Source of the DNA: Firmicutes bacterium HGW-Firmicutes-10
Lineage (GTDB): Bacteria > Bacillota_I > Bacilli_A > Erysipelotrichales > Erysipelotrichaceae
DNA: 15,359 nt
Direction of reading: 5' to 3'
Assembly: GCA_002841605.1 (NCBI GenBank)
Contig: PHAF01000028.1
Span: 1-15,359 of the forward strand
A program made the position numbers and the translations under genes. Of the stretch, positions 1 through 5,558 are shown one piece after another (position 1 is the stretch's first letter; every line of letters begins with the position of its first letter). Under the pieces are notes generated by a model, which was given only the letters and a program-made list of their open reading frames with translations, ran no database searches and was not told the DNA's origin.

Positions 1-34
1 CACCTCTTTTTATATACTCAGGTCGCAAAAAGTC

Positions 35-97
35 AAAAAAAAGAGCTGTAGCTCCATAAATAGTTGAATTTAACTATCTATTTCGTTACAGCCCCTT
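35..97 (-). terminator. Rho-independent terminator of the regulator/membrane-protein unit
   Basis: Read on the minus strand, an arm GGGCTGTA (94-87) pairs with TACAGCTC (50-43, one G-U pair). The loop contains an inner ATAGTT/AACTAT hairpin (60-65 with 72-77), and a run of eight U residues follows (42-35). It lies just past the stop codon of the membrane-protein gene. A competing short GAGC/GCTC hairpin directly before the U run is also possible; either would terminate. Confidence 0.75.
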
Positions 98-120
98 TAA
101 ATATTAAGCTGAGTTGAATG

Positions 121-591
121 CTATATCTCTACATTCATCAGAACACCATAAATTCCAATACACGCAACATAAACTGTCGCAAACAGATACGTCCAGTTGG
201 CCTTTTTTATGTAGAGTAAGATAAACAAAGGAATGATTACAACACCACCGGCAAGCAAAATAATCAAGTCAGATTGTTTGTAAAGCACTATCCCGATCAT
301 AACAACTACGATTATCAGCACCAATGTTAAAGCAGTTGCTCTTAATGTATGTTTCAACTGTTCTTTTGTGAGTAACCACTTGGCACCTAATACAAGAATG
401 ATTGCTACACCAAGATATACCGCAAACATTAACATTTCAGAAAATACTTCTCCTGTAGGTGTTTCACCAAGAATTTGAAATCCATTGATTATGATGGCTA
501 GAAGAATGAATCCGAGACTAAACAACACAAATCCTCCAAGCATAATTGTAAGTGCTGAGACGATAATTCCCAGAATATTTTTCGGTTTCAT
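121..591 (-). CDS. Small multi-pass membrane protein of unknown function
   Basis: The product has 156 residues and is almost entirely hydrophobic. About five membrane segments are visible, near residues 8-36, 52-73, 86-104, 108-128 and 132-152, with short charged loops such as the K-rich turn KKAN around residue 129. No catalytic motif or named family was recognised. The start is supported by AGAAAGGAAA a few bases before the ATG. It lies 32 bases downstream of an XRE-type regulator on the same strand, with a terminator after it and none between, so the two probably form an operon. Pairs of a small HTH regulator and a membrane protein are common in Firmicutes; by analogy the regulator may control synthesis of this protein, but nothing in the sequence shows its substrate or role. 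Confidence 0.7.
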   Translation of the reverse strand: MKPKNILGIIVSALTIMLGGFVLFSLGFILLAIIINGFQILGETPTGEVFSEMLMFAVYLGVAIILVLGAKWLLTKEQLKHTLRATALTLVLIIVVVMIGIVLYKQSDLIILLAGGVVIIPLFILLYIKKANWTYLFATVYVACIGIYGVLMNVEI

Positions 592-623
592 AAAGATTTC
601 CTTTCTTTTAAAGATAAGGCTAT

Positions 624-1082
624 CTACAGTTTTTTCATGATTTCTCTATCCAGATGATCAACAACTTCACTGTACTCAAAGGAAGCGATCCTTCTTCTTT
701 TATCCGGATCCAACAGTCGATAATGATGGGACAGGATGTTCTGCTGAATGATATAACCCTCTTTTTCAAGGACTGTCTTCCACCAGATTTTACCTCCCAT
801 CGTGCGAGGATATTTCACATCTACATCATTAAAAGCAATGGCCACAATGATGTCCTCAACATCACCTCCAAGCGAATTATTTACTATCGTGCTATTTGAG
901 AAAATACTTGCTAAGGCAACTGCTCCGGTCCAACCCAAGGAGCTTCGTCCTTTCTCGATTTCAATAAGTGTCTTTTTAGACAGGCCCAAAAGAGCTGCCA
1001 TTTTATCCTGATTTAAGCCATACTCACTTCGTATGAGTTTGACCTGTTGATCCATGATGTAGATAAACTGCACTTTTTTCAT
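624..1082 (-). CDS. XRE-type helix-turn-helix transcriptional regulator
   Basis: The product has 152 residues. The N-terminal part (about residues 11-60) reads as a Cro/C1-type helix-turn-helix: LNQDKMAALLGLSKKTLIEI is the turn and recognition-helix region, followed by EKGRSS. The C-terminal half is soluble, with YPRTMGGKIWWKT near residues 91-103, and resembles the tail of a Firmicutes regulator family recalled only by its look. The ATG at 1082 was chosen because AGAGGTGG sits a suitable distance upstream; the longer open frame to 1175 has no such site and would run through the promoter, and an internal ATG at 1055 lacks a clear site. The promoter carries a palindrome over its -10 box, suggesting self-repression. 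The small membrane-protein gene follows 32 bases later, probably co-transcribed. Confidence 0.8.
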   Translation of the reverse strand: MKKVQFIYIMDQQVKLIRSEYGLNQDKMAALLGLSKKTLIEIEKGRSSLGWTGAVALASIFSNSTIVNNSLGGDVEDIIVAIAFNDVDVKYPRTMGGKIWWKTVLEKEGYIIQQNILSHHYRLLDPDKRRRIASFEYSEVVDHLDREIMKKL

Positions 1083-1100
1083 GACTTGTCCACCTCTATA

Positions 1101-1134
1101 GTGTAATTTTACACCTTTTGTGCGCATTTTACAA
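1101..1134 (-). promoter_or_regulatory. Promoter with palindromic operator for the XRE regulator
   Basis: Minus strand: -35 TTGTAA (1134-1129), 17-base spacer, -10 TAAAAT (1111-1106). The -10 lies inside the inverted repeat GTGTAAAATTACAC (1114-1101; arms GTGTAA/TTACAC). The -35 region repeats part of this, TTGTAAAATG. A palindrome over the -10 of a helix-turn-helix gene is the usual layout of an autorepressed promoter. Confidence 0.65.
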
Positions 1135-1144
1135 TATATCGCAA

Positions 1145-1169
1145 TAAAAAAGCGCTCTATTTGAGCGCT
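1145..1169 (-). terminator. Rho-independent terminator after the RIC-like gene
   Basis: On the minus strand AGCGCTC (1169-1163), loop AAATA, GAGCGCT (1157-1151), then a run of U residues (1151-1146). It sits 25 bases beyond the stop of the 100-residue RIC-like gene and separates it from the XRE promoter. Confidence 0.85.
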
Positions 1170-1193
1170 AATCATAAATCTGATAATCCGTGA

Positions 1194-1496
1194 CTATTTA
1201 ATAAAAGCTGATTCCAATTGATTAAGCATACCATAGACAGCCTCGTAAGTTTCGCAAACATCATTTGGAATAGCATAATCCTGTGTTATCTCTTTTAACT
1301 GAGAAAACTCCAAGTGTAAATCAGGAAGTTCATTCAATGAGGAATTGGTTTTTTGATGAATGACTTCGAACAATCTGCGAACCTCATGAAACTCTGGGTG
1401 ATGCTCACCATGTACCCGATCGACGACCGGTACATATTGAATCAATACCGGAAATAACTCTTGGGACTTCTTATGGAAGTTTGAAATATCTGACAT
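1194..1496 (-). CDS. Short RIC/YtfE-like (half-hemerythrin) protein
   Basis: The product has 100 residues and is predicted mostly helical. Residues 23-46 contain VVDRVHGEHHPEFHEVRRLF, which resembles the VHG..HPE..EV..LF segment of RIC-family (YtfE/ScdA) di-iron proteins that repair damaged iron-sulfur clusters. H29, H32, H33 and E35 are candidate metal ligands. Full RIC proteins are more than 200 residues long and have a second ligand-bearing helix pair ending in a HM.KEE motif, which is absent here, so this is at most half of the four-helix bundle; short proteins of this kind are, from memory, annotated as 'ric' in some clostridia. The start has AGGAGA upstream. It is a single-gene unit with its own terminator and an FNR/CRP-like box at its promoter, which suits an oxygen- or nitric-oxide-linked role. 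Family assignment is moderate. Confidence 0.5.
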   Translation of the reverse strand: MSDISNFHKKSQELFPVLIQYVPVVDRVHGEHHPEFHEVRRLFEVIHQKTNSSLNELPDLHLEFSQLKEITQDYAIPNDVCETYEAVYGMLNQLESAFIK

Positions 1497-1545
1497 TGTA
1501 TTCTCCTCTCACTTTATATGTAAGTGTATGATTCCTATCACTTGA

Positions 1546-1589
1546 ATTATAGTCCATATAAGACTCATTATCTTTGATATAAATCACAA
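1546..1589 (-). promoter_or_regulatory. Class II FNR/CRP-like promoter of the RIC-like gene
   Basis: The -10 box TATAAT lies at 1551-1546 on the minus strand, giving a start near 1539. No good -35 box is present. Instead TTGAT-ATAA-ATCAC (1574-1587, read on the plus strand) matches the FNR consensus TTGAT-N4-ATCAA at nine of ten positions. Its centre (1580.5) is about 41.5 bases before the predicted start, exactly where class II FNR/CRP activators bind. Read as CRP, the minus strand gives TGTGA-N6-TCAAA. Confidence 0.6.
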
Positions 1590-1715
1590 TTTCTGGAAAT
1601 AGACGGCTATTTAGAGTCCTAAAACTTAACTGACTAATGGACACGGAAAACTAAGAAAATTGATAACAAAAGTCAAGTAAGAGCGGTAGATATGCACGCG
1701 AGTCTATTGAGGCTA

Positions 1716-1724
1716 TGATATAAT
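1716..1724 (+). promoter_or_regulatory. Extended -10 promoter for the GH17 gene
   Basis: TGATATAAT (1716-1724) is a perfect extended -10 element (TGnTATAAT), with no clear -35 box. It predicts a leader of about 110 bases. The intergenic stretch 1590-1715 otherwise shows only a small inverted repeat, AAATAG/CTATTT (1597-1612). Confidence 0.5.
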
Positions 1725-1737
1725 AATGAAAATAAGA

Positions 1738-1840
1738 GTTGATGAGTCAATCATCAGAATCAAAGAGATTTAAACAACGATCGTGCAGTCATGAAGGTCG
1801 TTTCGTTTGATCCATCTAGATTAATAAGAAAGGAACTCAT
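1738..1840 (+). other. Untranslated leader of the GH17 gene
   Basis: The predicted 5' leader contains a small hairpin, TGATGA-gtcaa-TCATCA (1740-1756), and scattered ACGA/TCGT pairs around 1787-1805. No known riboswitch or T-box motif was recognised. AAAGGA (1829-1834) is the ribosome binding site of the next gene. Confidence 0.3.
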
Positions 1841-2740
1841 ATGTTTCAATACAAACCAGCCATCTGTTATTCAGGTTACAGAAACGGGCAAAGCCCAATT
1901 ACTCAAACTTACCCAAGTGACGAAGAGGTTTTAGAAGATCTCGTTTTGCTAAGTAAGCATTTTGAATACATCCGTATGTACGACATATCAAAACATGCAG
2001 AATCGGTTCTAAGGGTGATTACAGAACATCAATTGCCCCTTAAGGTAATGCTTGGTATAGAACCTAAAGGAGAGATTTCTAATCCGAACTGTCCATGGGG
2101 AGGTGTTTATAGTGAAGAAGAACTTTTGCGCCACAAAACATCAAATATAACTCAACTTGACCAGGTCGCATTACTCGCAAATCGCTATAAAGATATTGTT
2201 TTAGCGGTCTCAATTGGAAATGAAAACACCGCTCATTGGCATCCGAACAAAATGAGTCCTGAGACATTGGTAGAACATGCGAAAATCTTGAAATCGAAAA
2301 CAGATTTACCAATCACGTTCTGCGAGGGTGCTTACGAGTGGCGCAATCAAGGTGTGGAGTTAGCGAAAATCGTCGACTTTATTTCCATTCATGTATATCC
2401 CTTGTGGCAACGTGTTCCTTATTCTGAAGCCGTCGAACTGACCATCAATCAGTATCATGAAACTAAAGAAGCTTTTCCTGATAAACCGGTCATTTTCACT
2501 GAGTTTGGATGGACTACCAGTGCCACAGAGAACATGGATATTACTGAAACCAACGTAGATTATCAAAAAGGCTATTTGGATCAAATGATTGCATGGTCTA
2601 GGAAGAACGAAGTCACCATGTTTATATTTGAAGCTTTTGATGAACCATGGAAAGGTGGTACAAATCCACTGGAAGCTGAAAAACATTGGGGTATTTACGA
2701 TGTTAACCGAAAAGGGAAACCTTGGATAAGTCAACAATAG
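1841..2740 (+). CDS. Glycoside hydrolase family 17 protein
   Basis: The 299-residue product reads as a single (beta/alpha)8-barrel glycosidase of family GH17, which act on beta-1,3-glucans by hydrolysis or transglycosylation. Seen in the sequence: SIGNEN (residues 124-129) with E128 as likely acid/base, SIHVYPLW (182-189), TEFGW (220-224) with E221 as likely nucleophile, and FEAFDEPWKG (263-272) followed by HWGIYD, typical of bacterial GH17 domains such as the C-terminal part of NdvB-type enzymes. There is no signal peptide or membrane segment, so it should be cytoplasmic, unlike most secreted glucanases. The ATG has AAAGGA seven bases upstream. It is monocistronic, with an extended -10 promoter and a terminator copy after it. 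The substrate is unknown; turnover of an internal or imported beta-glucan is an inference. Confidence 0.85.
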   Translation: MFQYKPAICYSGYRNGQSPITQTYPSDEEVLEDLVLLSKHFEYIRMYDISKHAESVLRVITEHQLPLKVMLGIEPKGEISNPNCPWGGVYSEEELLRHKTSNITQLDQVALLANRYKDIVLAVSIGNENTAHWHPNKMSPETLVEHAKILKSKTDLPITFCEGAYEWRNQGVELAKIVDFISIHVYPLWQRVPYSEAVELTINQYHETKEAFPDKPVIFTEFGWTTSATENMDITETNVDYQKGYLDQMIAWSRKNEVTMFIFEAFDEPWKGGTNPLEAEKHWGIYDVNRKGKPWISQQ

Positions 2741-2795
2741 AACACATCGTCTTTACTGGACATCATGATTATCCATTAATGAAGAATTATATAAA

Positions 2796-2825
2796 ACAAA
2801 ACCGCTTTTCAGCGGTTAGTTTTTG
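2796..2825 (+). terminator. Terminator of the GH17 gene (distal att copy)
   Basis: AACCGC-ttttca-GCGGTT (2800-2817), followed by AGTTTTT on the plus strand and preceded by AAAACAAAA, so it also has weak terminator character on the minus strand. It belongs to the repeat shared with the ssrA 3' end, and in the ancestral arrangement was probably the shared terminator between the convergent GH17 gene and ssrA. Confidence 0.75.
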
Positions 2826-2841
2826 CATTTGGTGGAGGTGA
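2796..2841 (-). repeat. Distal direct repeat: displaced tmRNA 3' end plus terminator (att-like)
   Basis: These 46 bases match 5113-5157 with one substitution and one single-base indel. The copy contains the last 12 bases of the tmRNA gene (TGGTGGAGGTGA on the plus strand, 2830-2841) and the downstream terminator. The similarity stops abruptly at 2842, where the intact gene would continue into its T-arm. This is the expected remnant when an element integrates at the 3' end of a tRNA or tmRNA gene. Confidence 0.8.
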
Positions 2842-3040
2842 ACCGTATATAACTTTACCTTACGACGAAAACAGAGCAGAAATTTATGTTAAAAGCAAAA
2901 AAGACGTCCGGAATCTTAAGTTTTAAAATCATCAAAAAAAGATAGACTGATACCAAAGCATGTGTCTGCAGTCAAATTTAGTATTTATTGTACAAATAAA
3001 GAACTTAAGTAGTTACCGCATGGTATCTTGCTTTATTATC

Positions 3041-3109
3041 AATATCCGAATTGAATTGATTATAATACCCGAATTTCATTGATTATAATACCCGAATTTC
3101 ATTGACTAA
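3041..3109 (+). repeat. Three tandem 23-bp repeats upstream of the ATPase gene
   Basis: Copies lie at 3041-3063, 3064-3086 and 3087-3109, directly abutting. The second and third share the core AATACCCGAATTTCATTGA; the first differs at a few positions (AATATCCGAATTGAATTGA). Each of the first two ends in sequence that forms TATAAT with the next copy. The last copy contains the -35 box of the ATPase promoter. Regular phasing of about two helical turns suggests an array of binding sites for a regulator, possibly self-regulation. Confidence 0.9.
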
Positions 3110-3129
3110 TTCATCTTGAAAGTTATAAT
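3102..3129 (+). promoter_or_regulatory. Promoter of the island ATPase gene
   Basis: TTGACT (3102-3107), 16-base spacer, TATAAT (3124-3129): a strong sigma-A-type promoter. Its -35 box lies within the third 23-bp repeat, so a protein bound to the repeats would affect it. The predicted leader is very short, with ATGAGGA as ribosome binding site before the ATG at 3148. Confidence 0.7.
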
Positions 3130-3147
3130 TAGTATGAGGACAATATC

Positions 3148-4413
3148 ATGAACAAAACCTATCTTAAAAGAGTTGTTGATCAAAAGCTTTCTCTTTATCT
3201 GCAAACATTTGGTGCAGTATTAATCGAGGGTCCAAAATGGTGCGGTAAAACAACAACAGCCAGTATCTATGCTAAAAGTACTCTAAAAATGCAAGATCCA
3301 GCACAATTGAGGAATAATTTGCAAATCGCTGATGCGGCACCTCAGCTTTTACTTAATGGTGACACTCCACGACTAATCGACGAGTGGCAAATCGCACCTG
3401 TTTTATGGAATACTATTCGGTCTTATATCGATGAAACACAGAATTCCGGTCAATTCATTTTGACCGGATCGACAACTCCCTCCAATGATTCAAATAGGCA
3501 TACAGGGACCGGAAGATTTGGCCGTTTATTAATGCGCCCAATGAGTCTGTTTGAATCACTTGAGTCGACAGGCGACGTTTCTCTTAAACGCTTGTTCGAG
3601 AAATCACCGTTTAATCCATGCAAATCTAACTTGAACATAGAAATGATTGCTCATCTCATATGTCGCGGTGGATGGCCGCAATCTATAAATAAGCCTGAGG
3701 AATCCGCTTTGTTAATGGCAAGAGAATATGTAAAAGCCATTACTAATGAAGAAGTAAACACACCTAATGGTGTGGTACGAGATTCGGCTAGAGTAAGATC
3801 TTTTATTAGGGCATATGCCAGAAACATCCAGACTCTGACAAAGAATACAACCTTACTTGAAGATATGAAAGCAAATGATGTTTCAATTGATGCCGCAACC
3901 CTGTATGCATACTTTAGCGCTTTACAGAAGATATTCGTTATCGAGGAAACACCCGCATGGTCACCGAATATTAGATCGAGGACAGCCATAAGAACATCCA
4001 ATAAAAAAGGATTTGTAGATCCTTCAATCGCAGCAGCTGTGTTAGGGCAAACAAAATCTTCTTTATTGAAAGATTTTGAATTATTCGGCCTCTTATTTGA
4101 GTCATTATGCATTCGCGACTTAAGAATATACACTGATGATATTGATGGTACGATAGGCCACTATCGTGATGATTATGGGCTCGAATGTGATGCAGTGATT
4201 CATTTGAATGATGGAAGATTTGCACTTATTGAAATAAAATTAGGTGGAAAAGAGGAAGATGTTGCGGCTAAACACCTCATTCAGTTGGAGTCACTTCTAT
4301 TATCTAAAGGGTATCCCTTACCTCAGTTCAAAATGATATTGACCGGAGGGGAACTTGGTTATCTTCGTAATGATGGTGTAATGGTCGTTCCAATAGGATG
4401 TTTAAAACCCTAG
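3148..4413 (+). CDS. AAA-type ATPase with DUF4143 C-terminal domain
   Basis: The 421-residue product is of usual length for the AAA_14/DUF4143 ATPase family, which is widespread in bacteria and archaea and of unknown function. Seen: Walker A GPKWCGKT (28-35), Walker B RLIDEW (75-80) with D78/E79, a sensor-like FILTGS (103-108), and GRFGRL (122-127) with candidate arginine finger. The DUF4143 part spans about 200-415 and ends with ECDAVI (346-351) and ALIEIKLG (359-366). The D348 and E362-x-K364 spacing matches a PD-(D/E)xK nuclease-like fold, so DNA binding or cleavage is possible. There is no signal or membrane segment. It is first in the island, under a repeat-covered promoter, with a DUF6933-like gene 90 bases downstream. 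All key ATPase residues are intact. The role (defence, toxin-like or housekeeping) cannot be told from the sequence. Confidence 0.85.
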   Translation: MNKTYLKRVVDQKLSLYLQTFGAVLIEGPKWCGKTTTASIYAKSTLKMQDPAQLRNNLQIADAAPQLLLNGDTPRLIDEWQIAPVLWNTIRSYIDETQNSGQFILTGSTTPSNDSNRHTGTGRFGRLLMRPMSLFESLESTGDVSLKRLFEKSPFNPCKSNLNIEMIAHLICRGGWPQSINKPEESALLMAREYVKAITNEEVNTPNGVVRDSARVRSFIRAYARNIQTLTKNTTLLEDMKANDVSIDAATLYAYFSALQKIFVIEETPAWSPNIRSRTAIRTSNKKGFVDPSIAAAVLGQTKSSLLKDFELFGLLFESLCIRDLRIYTDDIDGTIGHYRDDYGLECDAVIHLNDGRFALIEIKLGGKEEDVAAKHLIQLESLLLSKGYPLPQFKMILTGGELGYLRNDGVMVVPIGCLKP

Positions 4414-4503
4414 TTCGCAGATGATCAATATCGACATTATTCTTAGCCTAGATCTGAACTAAAATCATATTGGTTGAAAAAATGAACGATTGGAGTAACT
4501 ATT

Positions 4504-5106
4504 ATGATTCTATACGCAACTAAACAAACTATCGAACGATTTAGAATCAAGATGCCTAATCAGATGCACCATGTTTCTGAAGTTGCTTTTAACCAAATTC
4601 TAAAAGAACAACAAGGAGATGCCCTTCTGGAGTGGGGAATGAAATTGTTCTATTTTGATGGACGGAAATGTATACAAGCTATGAATTTCGCGAGCAAACT
4701 AACCATATTTCTAATCGATGTGAAAATTGATGACATGAAATACGTTGCAAATAGCATAGCACTCTATTTGATGGACTTGTACCAAACCGATAAATATATA
4801 GTCAGTCTACTTGAGAAATTCTTTTCGCAATATCCTCTCTGTGCTTTTTCGAAACTCACTAATCGTAGCATTATTTCGTCATTGAATCGTAATCAATTGG
4901 ATTTTGCTAACGATGGTTATGCATTCTTCAATTACATAGAGAATGGTATTTTGCAAACTAGAAAAATAAATCATGATGTTAATTTTCATTGGTTGGTAAC
5001 TCAATCTATTAACGGAAAGACAGAATATATTTACTCTGGTGATCTTTTTAAAGCATTGTTGCTTGATCGATATAAAAATATTGAACAGAGTGATAGAACG
5101 TCATAA
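4504..5106 (+). CDS. DUF6933-like protein, island cargo
   Basis: The 200-residue soluble protein begins MILYATKQTIERF and has WGMKLFYFDGRKCIQAMN at about residues 44-61. A later LTNRSIISSLNRN segment lies near residues 117-129. These three blocks recall DUF6933 proteins (an N-terminal 'TKK' start, a W...RRK..(V/M)N block and a distal 'RS..GSMN' block), recognised from memory and not certain. No catalytic motif was identified. The start is supported by GGAG eight bases upstream. It follows the ATPase gene by 90 bases, with no terminator and only a weak TTATTC/TAAAAT promoter candidate between, so co-transcription is likely. It ends seven bases before the ssrA-side repeat, whose hairpin would terminate it. 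It appears AT-richer than the ATPase by eye. Confidence 0.6.
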   Translation: MILYATKQTIERFRIKMPNQMHHVSEVAFNQILKEQQGDALLEWGMKLFYFDGRKCIQAMNFASKLTIFLIDVKIDDMKYVANSIALYLMDLYQTDKYIVSLLEKFFSQYPLCAFSKLTNRSIISSLNRNQLDFANDGYAFFNYIENGILQTRKINHDVNFHWLVTQSINGKTEYIYSGDLFKALLLDRYKNIEQSDRTS

Positions 5107-5112
5107 TGCAAG

Positions 5113-5141
5113 ACAAAACCGCTTTTCAGCGGTTTGTTTTT
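5113..5141. terminator. Bidirectional terminator between the DUF6933-like gene and ssrA
   Basis: AAACCGC-ttttca-GCGGTTT (5116-5135), followed by GTTTTT on the plus strand. On the minus strand the hairpin follows the tmRNA 3' end and is trailed by TGTCTTG, a weaker U tract. It serves the convergent island operon and ssrA. Confidence 0.75.
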
Positions 5142-5157
5142 CATTTGGTGGAGGTGA
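5113..5157 (-). repeat. Proximal direct repeat: tmRNA 3' end plus terminator (att-like)
   Basis: This is the second copy of the repeat at 2796-2841. Here it is continuous with the complete tmRNA gene: 5146-5157 are the last 12 bases of ssrA, and the rest is the flanking terminator. If an element integrated here, this copy restored a functional gene end. Confidence 0.8.
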
Positions 5158-5495
5158 GGAGAATTGAACTCCTGTCCAAGAAGTGTCCCACATTCAGAGG
5201 TCTACAGTTTATTCTATTTGCTTTTGATCAACCCTTAAGAAATAGACAAACAAGCGTTGATTTGCTCACTGGATTGTCGATGCAGCCTCGCTGAGCGAAC
5301 TACTCTGCACTTACCCATCGTTTCTGACGTCAGGGTATGGCCCAATGGGAAAGCCGTACCGGACGCGCTGATAGCTTTTTAGAGGCTAATTAAGCAGCGA
5401 AAGAAAGTCTGTTTCCAGTTATTTTTTTAGCCTTTAGGTAGCCACACCACTGCACCCTGAATCAAACGAAATCCTGTCGAAACCAAGACACCCCC
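5146..5495 (-). ncRNA. ssrA: tmRNA (transfer-messenger RNA)
   Basis: The 5' end GGGGGTG (5495-5489) pairs with CACCTCC near the 3' end (one G-U pair), followed by discriminator A and encoded CCA (5146 is the terminal A). The T-arm GGACAGGAGTTCAATTCTCC is visible just before, and TTTCGACAGG near the 5' end is the conserved D-arm region. The tag frame starts at GCT (5431-5429) and reads AKKITGNRLSFAA before TAA (5392-5390), ending in the nonpolar LSFAA typical of proteolysis tags. The length of about 350 bases is normal. tmRNA with SmpB rescues stalled ribosomes; smpB is on the same strand 3.7 kb upstream, not adjacent as in Bacillus. The 3' end borders a putative insertion. Confidence 0.95.
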
Positions 5496-5507
5496 GTTTG
5501 CATATGA

Positions 5508-5536
5508 ATTATACAACGAAACCATTAAAATGACAA
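5508..5536 (-). promoter_or_regulatory. ssrA promoter
   Basis: Minus strand: TTGTCA (5536-5531), 17-base spacer, TATAAT (5513-5508). Transcription would start a few bases before the mature 5' end at 5495, leaving a short leader for RNase P to remove. Confidence 0.8.
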
Positions 5537-5558
5537 GAATACATCCTTTTGACATCGA

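Larger units (their letters stand above)
2795..2926 (+). other. Possible coding relic at the island left end
   Basis: A frame of 43 codons ending in TAA (2924-2926) is open from just after a TAA at 2792. The part inside the island translates as EPYITLPYDENRAEIYVKSK followed by KDVRNLKF, which looks protein-like. There is no start codon or ribosome binding site, and the first third overlaps the terminator repeat. It may be the tail of a lost island gene, or chance. The rest of 2927-3040 shows no gene; it contains a short near-palindrome around TTGTACAA (2988-2995). Confidence 0.2.
2842..5112. mobile_element. Putative 2.3-kb mini-island inserted at the ssrA 3' end
   Basis: The segment lies between two near-identical direct repeats derived from the 3' end of ssrA. 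It holds a noncoding stretch, three tandem 23-bp repeats, an ATPase gene and a DUF6933-like gene, both pointing toward ssrA. Integration at the 3' end of ssrA by tyrosine recombinases is well established (for example CP4-57 in E. coli). No integrase, excisionase or transposase is visible, so the element is either decayed, mobilised in trans, or arose by another duplication route. The island inference rests on the repeats and the cargo type. Confidence 0.6.

Noticed and set aside
1..37. Promoter (TTTGAC, 17 bases, TATAAA) and GAGGTG site for a gene beyond the left edge on the minus strand
   Set aside because: The start predicted by these boxes would fall inside the GAGGTG sequence, so the two cannot both be right, and no coding sequence is visible to decide.
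1738..1840. Riboswitch in the GH17 leader
   Set aside because: Only one short hairpin and scattered complementary bases are present; no known aptamer core was recognised and no terminator or sequestered ribosome site follows.
3041..3109. CRISPR-like array
   Set aside because: The three 23-bp units abut directly with no spacers and no cas genes are present; they are tandem promoter-proximal repeats.
3651..4225. Minus-strand open frames of 160 and 84 codons within the ATPase gene
   Set aside because: They are antisense to conserved ATPase/DUF4143 sequence, with no start signals; the plus-strand frame has full family motifs.
2842..5112. Integrase or transposase in the insertion
   Set aside because: Both strands were read for tyrosine- or serine-recombinase and DDE motifs; none of the open frames shows them, and no terminal inverted repeats were found.
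5106..5294. 62-residue open frame on the plus strand
   Set aside because: It lies over the terminator and the tmRNA gene on the opposite strand and has no ribosome binding site; it is a shadow of ssrA.
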